From assembly GCF_009380165.1 (NCBI RefSeq), contig NZ_WHUF01000002.1:682001-746000 (forward strand): a DNA stretch of 64,000 nt, read 5' to 3'. The notes beneath the pieces were generated by a model. It ran no database searches and was not told where the DNA came from. It worked only from the letters and a program-made list of their open reading frames with translations. This stretch comes from Rugamonas rivuli. Lineage in GTDB: Bacteria > Pseudomonadota > Gammaproteobacteria > Burkholderiales > Burkholderiaceae_D. This document shows positions 18,249-26,290 of this stretch, piece after piece. The position numbers were made by a program, and so were the translations under genes. The stretch's first letter is position 1; every line of letters starts with the position of its first letter.

Positions 18249-18899
18249 ATGAAAAAGACTCTGATGGCCCTGGCGCTGGGTGGCGCCGCCGCATTGGCGC
18301 AGGCGGGTGTGATCGATTTCAATCCACCTTCGCCCGTGTGCAGCAACGCGGCCGATGGCAACGGCAGCATCGTCGGCTGCACCAACTATGGCACCATCGC
18401 CCAGTCCTACGGTGACGTGCCGGGCGTGCTGGATGTGCAGTACACGGCGCTGCGCGTGCGCGACACCAGTTTGAGCTGGTGGGACGCCGACTACAACACG
18501 CTGCGCGGGGTAGCCTGGGCGGTCGGCGGCGACGGCAACTCGGCGGCGCAGATCGACTTGCTGCCCTTGAACGGCATGGCCGTCACCGTCACCCACTTCG
18601 ACCTCGGCTCGTATCCCAACATCTCGCGCGGCACCCACTTGACGGTTTCCGCGATCGGCGGCCCTGTGTTGTTCAGCTACGACGGCAGTGTCGGCGGCCT
18701 GCCGGGCAATATGCCCAGCAGCTTCGATGGCAGCTGGAGTTCGCTCAGCGGCGTTCGCATCGAGTGGCACGACAGCGCCTACAACGTCGGCATCGACAAC
18801 ATCACCTATTCCGTCGACGCGGTGCCCGAACCATCGGCCTGGCTGATGCTGGCGCTTGGCCTGGGCGCCATCGGCATCTCGGCCCGCCGGCGCACCTGA
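18249..18899 (+). CDS. PEP-CTERM sorting-domain exported protein
   Basis: A 216-residue protein with an N-terminal signal peptide (MKKTLMALALGGAAALAQAG) and a beta-rich, Gly/Asp/Ser-rich body. The textbook C-terminal PEP-CTERM tripartite signal is VPEPSAWLMLALGLGAIG followed by SARRRT. Exosortase cleaves such proteins for display or release, usually in exopolysaccharide-producing cells. GGAG at 18238-18241 precedes the start. It lies just upstream of a c-di-GMP operon, which fits a biofilm theme. The gene has its own terminator-like hairpin, so co-transcription is uncertain. Confidence 0.9.
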   Translation: MKKTLMALALGGAAALAQAGVIDFNPPSPVCSNAADGNGSIVGCTNYGTIAQSYGDVPGVLDVQYTALRVRDTSLSWWDADYNTLRGVAWAVGGDGNSAAQIDLLPLNGMAVTVTHFDLGSYPNISRGTHLTVSAIGGPVLFSYDGSVGGLPGNMPSSFDGSWSSLSGVRIEWHDSAYNVGIDNITYSVDAVPEPSAWLMLALGLGAIGISARRRT

Positions 18900-18915
18900 T
18901 TTTGCCTCTTCAACC

Positions 18916-18938
18916 GGCGCGGGCGGCCCGCCCGCGCC
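18916..18938. terminator. GC-rich hairpin after the PEP-CTERM gene
   Basis: GGCGCGGGCGG and CCGCCCGCGCC are perfect complementary arms separated by one base, 17 bases after the stop codon. A strong stem forms but no T-run follows, so a factor-independent terminator is possible rather than certain. Confidence 0.45.
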
Positions 18939-19004
18939 CCATGGTGGCAGCGCCGCCACGACTCCCCAGCTTTCGCCCCACACTCCCCGGCTTTGCGCTT
19001 ACAA

Positions 19005-19030
19005 TTCCACTAAGAACATTCTTTGTGGAA
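19005..19030. promoter_or_regulatory. 26-bp near-perfect palindrome upstream of the cyclase/receptor/YfiR operon
   Basis: Left arm TTCCACTAAGAA (19005-19016) and right arm TTCTTTGTGGAA (19019-19030) are inverted repeats with one mismatch, separated by CA. It lies 64 bases before the ATG of the diguanylate cyclase, in a place and of a size typical for a dimeric regulator's operator. No regulator gene is adjacent. Confidence 0.5.
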
Positions 19031-19094
19031 ATACCAATATTGGGGCCTTGCGGCGCTGCCGCGCCCTTTGCCGCCCACGCTGCCGACTGTATCC

Positions 19095-20393
19095 ATGACC
19101 GAGTCCGAAGCCTCATTATCTCCACCCGCCGATTCGCTGGTACGGCGCCTGACCCGCATGAACCTGCAGCTGCTCAGCGTGACCATGCTGCTGACTTTCG
19201 CCTTGCTGGCCACGGCCACCTGGTACGTCGCGCGCGGCCGCCAGGTGCACGCGGCCCAACTGAGCGCGCAGCTGCTGGCCAACAGCGTCTCGCCGATGAT
19301 GGTGTTTGCCGACCGTCCCGCAGCGCAAATCGAACTTGAAGCCTTCTCCCGCCGCAGCGACCTGCTGCTGGTGCAGGTGCAGACCCCGGCCGGTGCGGTG
19401 TTCGCGCAATGGCAGGCGGGCAGCGGTGCGCCGCTATCGCGCATAGCGCCGCCGCTCGCCGCCGCGCGACTGGCCGACGCGACGTCGGTGACGATGCAGG
19501 AACTGGAGGTATGGGCGCCGATCCGCCTGAAGGATGAAGTGGTCGGCGTGCTGGTGCTGCGCGAGAGCCTGGCCGGCCTGCGGATGGCGGTGCTGACGCT
19601 CAGCGCTGCCGCAGCGGCGTTGATCGCGGTCGCCATCCTGATCGCCTGGCGCGGCCTGCTGCTGGTGCAGCGCCGCGCGCTGGCACCGCTGGTGGAACTG
19701 TCCAACCTGGCCGAACACATCGCCCGCGAACGCGATTACGGCAAGCGCGCGGCAGTCTACCGGCGCGACGAAGTGGGACGTTTGACCGAACGCTTCAACG
19801 ATATGCTGAAACGGATCGAAGTATGGCAGGCCGACCTGCACCAGCAACTGGAGCAGGAACAGGAGGCCGGCCAGCAGTTCCAGCAGCTGGCGCACAGGGA
19901 CAGCCTGACAGGCCTGCCCAACCGCCTGTTCTTCCAGGGCGAATTGCAGCGCTACCTTGCCTTCAGCACGGAGCACGACGAGTTGATGGCGCTGATGTTC
20001 ATCGACCTGGACAACTTCAAGACCGTCAACGACAAGCATGGCCACGACGCCGGCGACGCCGTGCTGTGCGAAGTGTCGCGCCGCATGGCCAGCGTGGTGC
20101 GCTCGCGCGATGTGCTGTGCCGCCTGGGCGGCGACGAATTCGCGCTGATCCTGCCGGCGCTGCCGGACCAGGAGGCTGCCGAGCACCTGGCGCAGCGCCT
20201 GATCGACGCGGTACGCGTAACGCTGACGATCAACGGCGTGGTGATGCCGATCGGCGCCACCGTCGGCCTGGCGTTTGCACCGGTGGACGCCACCGACGCC
20301 ACGGCCTTGCTCAACGCCTCGGACCAGGCCATGTATGAAGCCAAGCGGGCCGGCAAGAACACTTACAGGAGGGCGCATAGTGCGGGGACTTAA
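19095..20393 (+). CDS. Membrane diguanylate cyclase, YfiN/DgcN-like
   Basis: A 432-residue inner-membrane enzyme making c-di-GMP from two GTP. Membrane segments at about 25-46 and 165-190 bracket a periplasmic domain of about 115 residues, followed by a HAMP linker (about 190-243) and a GGDEF domain (about 265-425) with active-site LGGDEF (344-349). RSRD at 336-339, five residues before GGDEF, is the product-inhibition I-site. The layout matches YfiN/TpbB, which the periplasmic repressor YfiR holds off. A YfiR-like gene ends this operon. ATG 19095 is preferred over an upstream TTG, though its ribosome site is weak. Confidence 0.88.
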   Translation: MTESEASLSPPADSLVRRLTRMNLQLLSVTMLLTFALLATATWYVARGRQVHAAQLSAQLLANSVSPMMVFADRPAAQIELEAFSRRSDLLLVQVQTPAGAVFAQWQAGSGAPLSRIAPPLAAARLADATSVTMQELEVWAPIRLKDEVVGVLVLRESLAGLRMAVLTLSAAAAALIAVAILIAWRGLLLVQRRALAPLVELSNLAEHIARERDYGKRAAVYRRDEVGRLTERFNDMLKRIEVWQADLHQQLEQEQEAGQQFQQLAHRDSLTGLPNRLFFQGELQRYLAFSTEHDELMALMFIDLDNFKTVNDKHGHDAGDAVLCEVSRRMASVVRSRDVLCRLGGDEFALILPALPDQEAAEHLAQRLIDAVRVTLTINGVVMPIGATVGLAFAPVDATDATALLNASDQAMYEAKRAGKNTYRRAHSAGT

Positions 20394-22353
20394 GCCAGGC
20401 CTGTTGCTGGCTGCTGTGTGCTGCACCCCCGTGGCGCTGGCACAACAGCCGACGCAGCAGCAGGCGCCGGCCAGCCTGGAAGAACTGTTGCGGCAAACGC
20501 CGACCGACGTGACGCGCGATGTCGAGGAGTCGACCTCGTCGCGCTTTGCGCAGAACGCATCGGAGGCGCCGTCCATCACCTACGTCGTGACGGATACCGA
20601 CATTGCCCGCCACGGCATGCGCAATATGGCGGACGTCCTGCGCAGCATGCCGGGCCTGTACGTGACGGGAGACGGCAACTTCGTCTATGTCGGCGCGCGC
20701 GGCCTGGGGCGGCCCGGCGACTACAATTCGCGCCTGCTGTTCCTGATCGACGGCATGCGCATCAACGAGAACATCTACGACGCCGGGCTGCTGGGTTCCG
20801 AGTTCTTTGTCGACGTCGACCTGATCGACCGGGTTGAATACGCACCGGGTCCGGGCTCCGCGCTATATGGGAACAACGCCTTCTTCGGCGTGGTGAACAT
20901 CATCACCAAGGGCGTCGACAAGCTGCATGGCGTGCAAGTGCGGGCCAGCGCGGACTCCGACCGCCTGCGCGAAGTGCGCGCCAGCGTCGGCCATCGCTGG
21001 GAGCAGGGCGGCGAGGGCTGGCTGGCGCTGAGCGCCTTCAAGCAGAGCGACATCGCCGCGCAGTATCCGCTGCCGCCGGGCTTCGACAGGCCCGTCAAGG
21101 ACCACAACTGGGACCGCGGCCAGCGCCTGCTGGGCATGGGACGCTACGGCGGCTTCACGCTGCGCGCGGGCCTCAGCCACCGCGAGCAGGGAGCGCCCGG
21201 CTTCCTGCCGCCGGAAGCGCCGGTGCCGATTGTGCAGAACCGGAATGTGTTCAACAACAGCTTCCTATCGGCGGAATACCAGCGCGACCTGGGGAGCGAC
21301 TGGAGCCTGTACGGCGCGGTGTCGTCCAAGCGCAGCGACTACCTGCAGGCCTTCCCGTATGTGCACGAGGACATGACGCCGTTCGAATTCGACAAGCGCT
21401 CGCTGGGCCGCTGGTACAACGTCGACCTGCGCGTCAGCACCCAGCGCTGGCGCGACCATGAGTTGATGGCCGGTTTCGAGTACCAGTACGACCGCACGCA
21501 ACGGATCGTCGCCGGCCCGGTAGGCGAGGAGCCCGACGCCGAGTTTTACGGTAACAACCGGCGGCGCGGCCTGTTCGTGCAGGATTCGTGGCGCCTCAAC
21601 GATACCCATCGCGTGACGCTGGGCCTGCGCCGGGACGCCACTATGATGGGCGGCACCAACACCAATCCACGCTTCGCCTGGATCTGGAGCGGCGTGCCCG
21701 ATGCGTCGCTCAAGCTGATGTACGGCAGCGCTTATCGCGAGGCGAACCTGTTCGAATACCAGGTCAACGCGCCGTGGGAGGCGCCGTTGCCGACGCCGGA
21801 ACGGGTGCGCACGCTGGAACTGGCGTGGGACCACGCGTTGAACCATAACGTGCAGTACCGGGCTTCGGTGTATGCATCGCGGCTGCGTGACCTGATCAGC
21901 GTGGGCCAGGAGAGCGGCGTGTTTGAGAACAGCGGCTTGATACGCAGCGTGGGCGCGGAGCTGGGCCTGGAACGGCGCTGGGCCGGAGGCCAGCAATGGC
22001 AAACCGCGCTGTCGCTGCAACGCACCTCCGACGCCTTCGGTCATCGATTGAATAACTCGCCGCGCGCGCTGCTCAAGATGCTGTACAGCCAACCGCTGCA
22101 AGGCGATCGGCTGCGGCTGTCGTGGCAGGCGCTGAGCGAAAGCCGGCGCGTGACGGCAACGACGACCCTGCCCGGATACACTCTGCTTAACAGCACGCTG
22201 CTGTGGCGCCAGAGCGAGGGCCTTAACGTCGCCCTGTCGCTCTACAACATCGGCAATGTGCGCTATTTCGACCAGCCCGATGGCGTAGGGCCGCCGCTCC
22301 GGCAGGAGGGGCGCGTGTTGAGGTTATCGCTGACCAGGCAGTTCGGTCCATGA
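20380..22353 (+). CDS. TonB-dependent outer-membrane receptor coupled to c-di-GMP genes
   Basis: About 657 residues from GTG 20380, which is preceded by AGGAGG at ideal spacing and starts a signal peptide (GLLLAAVCCTPVALAQQ). The plug domain carries ADVLRSMPGLYV, GARGLGRPGDYNSRLLFLIDG and RVEYAPGPGSALYGNNAFFGVVNI; the 22-strand barrel follows and the chain ends with an aromatic-free LTRQFGP. It overlaps the cyclase gene by 14 bases and its stop overlaps the next ATG (ATGA), so all three genes are made together. The ligand is unknown. The plug resembles vitamin/colicin-type receptors more than siderophore ones. Confidence 0.9.
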   Translation: MRGLKPGLLLAAVCCTPVALAQQPTQQQAPASLEELLRQTPTDVTRDVEESTSSRFAQNASEAPSITYVVTDTDIARHGMRNMADVLRSMPGLYVTGDGNFVYVGARGLGRPGDYNSRLLFLIDGMRINENIYDAGLLGSEFFVDVDLIDRVEYAPGPGSALYGNNAFFGVVNIITKGVDKLHGVQVRASADSDRLREVRASVGHRWEQGGEGWLALSAFKQSDIAAQYPLPPGFDRPVKDHNWDRGQRLLGMGRYGGFTLRAGLSHREQGAPGFLPPEAPVPIVQNRNVFNNSFLSAEYQRDLGSDWSLYGAVSSKRSDYLQAFPYVHEDMTPFEFDKRSLGRWYNVDLRVSTQRWRDHELMAGFEYQYDRTQRIVAGPVGEEPDAEFYGNNRRRGLFVQDSWRLNDTHRVTLGLRRDATMMGGTNTNPRFAWIWSGVPDASLKLMYGSAYREANLFEYQVNAPWEAPLPTPERVRTLELAWDHALNHNVQYRASVYASRLRDLISVGQESGVFENSGLIRSVGAELGLERRWAGGQQWQTALSLQRTSDAFGHRLNNSPRALLKMLYSQPLQGDRLRLSWQALSESRRVTATTTLPGYTLLNSTLLWRQSEGLNVALSLYNIGNVRYFDQPDGVGPPLRQEGRVLRLSLTRQFGP

Positions 22354-22865
22354 GGGCCTGGCGCAAAACATGGCTGCTGCTGCCGATGCTGGCGGCGCTG
22401 GCGTCGCCCGCGCGTGCGGGGCAGGATCAGTTGCAGCTGAAGGCGGCGTTCATCTACCGCTTCGCGCAGCTGACCCAGTGGCCGCCACCGCCGCAGCGCG
22501 AGTTCACCTACTGCGTGGCGGGCGACGCGCCCTTGCAGGACGCGCTGCGCACGCTGATGCAGTCCACGCCGGGCGGCATCCCGGTGCATACGCTGCAACT
22601 GAGCGAGCCGCAGCGCGTGCCGCAATGCCAGCTGCTGGTGCTGGGCGCGGGCGTGCGCGGCGATCTGCGGCGCTGGCACGAGATATTGGCGGACGATCCG
22701 GTGCTGGTGGTGGGCGACAGCGCGGAATCGTTCCGTAGCGGCGCCATCATCGGTCTGGTGATCGAGCCGAATGGCCTGGCGTTCCGCATCAATCAAACGG
22801 AAGCCAGGCGGCGTGGCCTGGCGATCAGCTACCAGATGCTGAAGCTGGCGCGCGAGGTGAAGTAG
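22350..22865 (+). CDS. YfiR-like periplasmic protein (DUF4154)
   Basis: A 171-residue protein with a signal peptide (cleavage near ARA-GQ, residue 23). The YfiR/DUF4154 opening KAAFIYRFAQLTQWP is followed by CVAGDAPLQDAL, a middle CQLLVLG and the closing IGLVIEPNGLAFRINQTEARRRGLAISYQMLKLA. In Pseudomonas, YfiR sits in the periplasm and inhibits the cyclase YfiN until redox or envelope signals release it. Here it is coupled by ATGA overlap to a TonB receptor and encoded with a YfiN-like cyclase, so the same repressor role is likely. Confidence 0.9.
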   Translation: MRAWRKTWLLLPMLAALASPARAGQDQLQLKAAFIYRFAQLTQWPPPPQREFTYCVAGDAPLQDALRTLMQSTPGGIPVHTLQLSEPQRVPQCQLLVLGAGVRGDLRRWHEILADDPVLVVGDSAESFRSGAIIGLVIEPNGLAFRINQTEARRRGLAISYQMLKLAREVK

Positions 22866-22871
22866 GGCGCT

Positions 22872-24014
22872 TCAGGTATTGAGCGTGAACTCGGTGAACG
22901 AGGCTTCGTCCGGCGAGGACTTGGCTTCCGGCTCGGCCTGGGCGTTCTTGCTGTCCGGGCCATTATTCAATAACCACAGCAGGTTGGTGGCGGAATCGGC
23001 GTTGGCCAGCGCTTCGTCCTGGCTGATCAAACCATCCTGCACCAGCTTGAGCAGGGCCAGTTCGAACGATTGCGAGCCGGGCGACATGCTCTTCTCCATC
23101 GCTTCCTTGATCTGGCCGATTTCGCCTTTTTCGATCAGGTCCGAGATGTAGCGGGTGTTGACCATCACCTCCACCGCCGCCGTGCGCGTGCCGCCGTTGA
23201 TCGAGCGGACCAGCCGCTGCGAGACGATGGCCTTCACCGTCGACGACAGATCCTGCAGCAGCGCCGCGCGGTTCTCTATGGGGTAGAAACTGATAATACG
23301 GTTTAGCGCGTTATAGCTGTTGTTGGCATGCAGGGTCGCCAGCACCAGGTGGCCCGACTGCGCGTAGGCCAGCGCGGCGGCCATGGTTTCCTTGTCGCGG
23401 ATCTCGCCGATCAGGATGCAGTCCGGCGCCTGGCGCATGGAGTTGCGCAGCGCGGTGTAGAAATCCTTGGCGTCGCTGCCGATCTCGCGCTGGTTGACGA
23501 TGGACTTCTTGTTCTTGAACAGATACTCGATCGGGTCTTCCAGCGTCAGGATATGGCCGGAGCGCAGTTCGTTGCGGTGGTCCAGCATCGAGGCGATGGT
23601 GGTGGACTTGCCGGAGCCGGTCGAACCGACCAGCAGCAGCAGGCCGCGTTTTTCCATGATCAGGTCCGCCAGCACAGGCGGCAGCTGCAGGTCGGCCAGC
23701 AGCGGGATGGTGGCGGGCACGAAGCGGAACACGGCGGAGATGGTGCCGCGCTGCTTGAATGCGGACAGACGGAAGCGGCCCATGTTAGGCACCGACACGC
23801 CCATGTTCAGCTCATTGGTCGACGCCAGTTCTTCCATCTGCGCGGGAGAGGCGATCTCCGACAGCAGCGAGTGGATATTGTCCGGCTCCAGCTTCTGCTG
23901 ATTGATGGGGATCAGGTTGCCGTTGATCTTGATGTGTACCGGCGAATTCACCGCAAAGAACATGTCCGACGCGTTCTTTTCCTTCATCAGCTGGAACAGT
24001 CGCTCCATGGCCAT
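22872..24014 (-). CDS. pilU: Type IV pilus retraction ATPase PilU
   Basis: A 380-residue PilT/PilU ATPase. An N-terminal PAS-like domain (MERLFQLMKEKNASDMFF) is followed by Walker A GSTGSGKST, the Asp box TLEDPIEYLF, Walker B ILIGEIRDKETM and the His box SGHLVLATLHANNS. Its length and the acidic C-terminal extension beyond the PilT core fit PilU. ATG 24014 has GAGGAG upstream; the open frame runs further but only through dapD in another frame. It lies 62 bases after dapD. Pilus retraction ties in with the nearby c-di-GMP genes. Confidence 0.9.
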   Translation of the reverse strand: MAMERLFQLMKEKNASDMFFAVNSPVHIKINGNLIPINQQKLEPDNIHSLLSEIASPAQMEELASTNELNMGVSVPNMGRFRLSAFKQRGTISAVFRFVPATIPLLADLQLPPVLADLIMEKRGLLLLVGSTGSGKSTTIASMLDHRNELRSGHILTLEDPIEYLFKNKKSIVNQREIGSDAKDFYTALRNSMRQAPDCILIGEIRDKETMAAALAYAQSGHLVLATLHANNSYNALNRIISFYPIENRAALLQDLSSTVKAIVSQRLVRSINGGTRTAAVEVMVNTRYISDLIEKGEIGQIKEAMEKSMSPGSQSFELALLKLVQDGLISQDEALANADSATNLLWLLNNGPDSKNAQAEPEAKSSPDEASFTEFTLNT

Positions 24015-24076
24015 GGCACTCTCCTCAGTATCAAAAAAACGGGGACTGCGATGAGTCCCCGGTTCTTGTTGCCTGC

Positions 24077-24904
24077 TTAGATACCGCGCAGCAGTTCGTT
24101 GATGCCGGTCTTGGCGCGGGTTTTTGCATCCACGCGCTTGACGATGACCGCGCAGTACAGCGAGTACTTGCCGTCTTCCGAAGGCAGGTTGCCCGAGACG
24201 ACCACCGAACCGGCAGGCACGCGGCCGTAGGTCACTTCGCCGGTGGCGCGGTCGTAGATCTTGGTCGACTGGCCGATGTACACGCCCATCGAGATCACCG
24301 AGTTCTCTTCGACGATCACGCCTTCGACGATCTCCGAACGGGCGCCGATGAAGCAGTTGTCTTCGATGATGGTCGGATTGGCTTGCATAGGTTCCAGCAC
24401 GCCGCCGATGCCGACGCCGCCGGACAGGTGGACGTTCTTGCCGATCTGCGCGCACGAACCGACGGTGGCCCAGGTGTCGACCATCGCGCCTTCATCGACG
24501 TAGGCGCCGATGTTGACGTAGGAAGGCATCAGCACCACGTTCTTGGCGATGAAGGAACCGCGGCGCGCCACGGCAGGCGGCACCACGCGGAAGCCGCCCT
24601 TGGCGAAATCTTCTGCGGTGTAGTTGGCGAACTTGGTCGGAACCTTGTCGTAGAACTGCATGGTGCCGTCGGACGGCATCTGCACGTTATTCTCCAGACG
24701 GAAGGACAGCAGCACGGCTTTCTTGACCCACTGGTTTACAACCCAGTCGCCGGTGGTTTTTTCGGCCACGCGGATGGTGCCGGCGTCCAGGCCTGCGATG
24801 ACGTGCGAAACCGCGTCGCGCAGTTCGGCGGTGCCGTTACCCGGGTTGATGTTGGCGCGGTCTTCCCATGCCTGGTCGATGATTTGCTGGAGTTGTTGGC
24901 TCAT
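24077..24904 (-). CDS. dapD: Tetrahydrodipicolinate N-succinyltransferase
   Basis: A 275-residue left-handed beta-helix acyltransferase. The hexapeptide repeat region contains [42 protein letters not shown] and [20 protein letters not shown]. The N-terminal helical domain and overall length are standard for proteobacterial DapD. It transfers succinyl from succinyl-CoA to tetrahydrodipicolinate in the DAP/lysine pathway. It starts 11 bases after dapC ends, so the two form one transcript. Confidence 0.97.
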   Translation of the reverse strand: MSQQLQQIIDQAWEDRANINPGNGTAELRDAVSHVIAGLDAGTIRVAEKTTGDWVVNQWVKKAVLLSFRLENNVQMPSDGTMQFYDKVPTKFANYTAEDFAKGGFRVVPPAVARRGSFIAKNVVLMPSYVNIGAYVDEGAMVDTWATVGSCAQIGKNVHLSGGVGIGGVLEPMQANPTIIEDNCFIGARSEIVEGVIVEENSVISMGVYIGQSTKIYDRATGEVTYGRVPAGSVVVSGNLPSEDGKYSLYCAVIVKRVDAKTRAKTGINELLRGI

Positions 24905-24915
24905 GATTTACTCAA

Positions 24916-26130
24916 TTATTTGTTAAGGGACTTGCAGAATTGGACGATGCGCTGCGCAGCTTCCAGGCCTTCTTCCGTTTCGGCGACCAGCGCCATGCGG
25001 ATGCGGTTGCGGCCCGGATTGGCGCCGTGGGCGTCGCGCGCCAGGTAGCTGCCCGGCAGTACCGTGACATTATATTCGGCGTACAGACGCTGGGCGAATT
25101 CGGTGTCCGACAGGCCGGTCTGGCTGACGTCGGCCCACAGGTAGAAGCCGGCGTCCGGCAGTTCCACCTGCAGCACTTCCTGCAGCAGCGGGGTGATGGC
25201 GGCGAATTTGGCGCGGTATTTTTCGCGGTTCTGTTCGACGTGGGTTTCGTCGTTCCAGGCCGCGATGGAAGCAGCTTGCACGGAAGGGCTCATGGCTCCG
25301 CCGTGATAGGTGCGGTACAACAGGAATTTTTTCAGGACGTCGGCGTCGCCGGCCACGAAGCCCGAGCGCATGCCCGGCACGTTGGAGCGCTTCGACAGGC
25401 TGCTGAACACCACCAGGCGCGCGTAAGGCTTGTCGATGGTAGACAGGCCCAGGGTGTGGGCCGCTTCCAGCGCGCCCAGTGGCGCCTTGTCGCCGTGGTA
25501 GATCTCGGAGTAGCACTCGTCGGCGGCGATGATAAAGTTGTAGCGCTCGGACAGGGCGAACAGGTTCTCCCAGTCGGTCAGCGTCAGCACGGCGCCGGTC
25601 GGATTGCCGGGGGAGCACAGGAACAGCAGCGATACGCGCTCCCAGACCGAGGTCGGGATGCTGTCGTAGTCGCAGCCGAAGTTGCGGGCCGGGTCGGAAT
25701 TGACGAAGTAAGGCTCGGCGCCGGCCAGGTAGGCTGCGCCCTCGTAGATCTGGTAGAACGGGTTGGGGCTGACTACCAGCGATTTGGCGGCCGGGTCGAT
25801 CACGGTCTGCGCCAGCGCGAACAGCGCTTCGCGCGAGCCGTTCACCGGCAGCACCTGGGTGGCGGGGTTCAGCTTGGGGATGCCGTAGCGGCGCTCCAGC
25901 CAGCCGGCGATGGCGCCGCGCAGCGCGTCCGAGCCGATGGTGGTTGGATAGCTGGCCAGGCCGTCCACATTGTCGATCAGCGCCTGCTGGATGAACTGCG
26001 GCGTCGGATGTTTGGGCTCGCCCATGCCCAGGCTGATGGCCTTGTGCTGTGGGCTGGCAGCCACCTGCGCGAACAGCTGGCGCAGTTTTTCGAACGGATA
26101 GGGTTGCAGCTTGTCGAGATGTGGATTCAC
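24916..26130 (-). CDS. dapC: Succinyldiaminopimelate transaminase
   Basis: About 404 residues from GTG 26130, which yields the family-typical start NPHLDKLQPYPFEKLRQLF. It is a fold-type I PLP aminotransferase: SLGMGEPKHPTP at the N-terminus, NGSREALFALAQ for phosphate binding, SPGNPTGA, ADECYSE and the PLP lysine in SSLSKRSNVPGMRSGF. Conserved placement directly before dapD supports DapC over other class I aminotransferases. The open frame continues upstream over the divergent neighbour and is not used. Confidence 0.93.
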   Translation of the reverse strand: MNPHLDKLQPYPFEKLRQLFAQVAASPQHKAISLGMGEPKHPTPQFIQQALIDNVDGLASYPTTIGSDALRGAIAGWLERRYGIPKLNPATQVLPVNGSREALFALAQTVIDPAAKSLVVSPNPFYQIYEGAAYLAGAEPYFVNSDPARNFGCDYDSIPTSVWERVSLLFLCSPGNPTGAVLTLTDWENLFALSERYNFIIAADECYSEIYHGDKAPLGALEAAHTLGLSTIDKPYARLVVFSSLSKRSNVPGMRSGFVAGDADVLKKFLLYRTYHGGAMSPSVQAASIAAWNDETHVEQNREKYRAKFAAITPLLQEVLQVELPDAGFYLWADVSQTGLSDTEFAQRLYAEYNVTVLPGSYLARDAHGANPGRNRIRMALVAETEEGLEAAQRIVQFCKSLNK

Positions 26131-26290
26131 TTGGCGGACCGGGTGCGGAACGTTGATAAAAGAGCAGGGTAGACAAGCATTATAGCGCCTCTGCACGGGT
26201 GTCGTCATACGACGGTTAGAAGCCTTGCTATCAATGCCAAATAATAAACGTGTGAGATACTTCGGCCCATGGTTCACGAAGAGGTTATGC

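Noticed and set aside
24015..24455. Upstream extension of pilU
   Set aside because: It runs through dapD in another frame; ATG 24014 has a strong ribosome site and begins the PilU domain.
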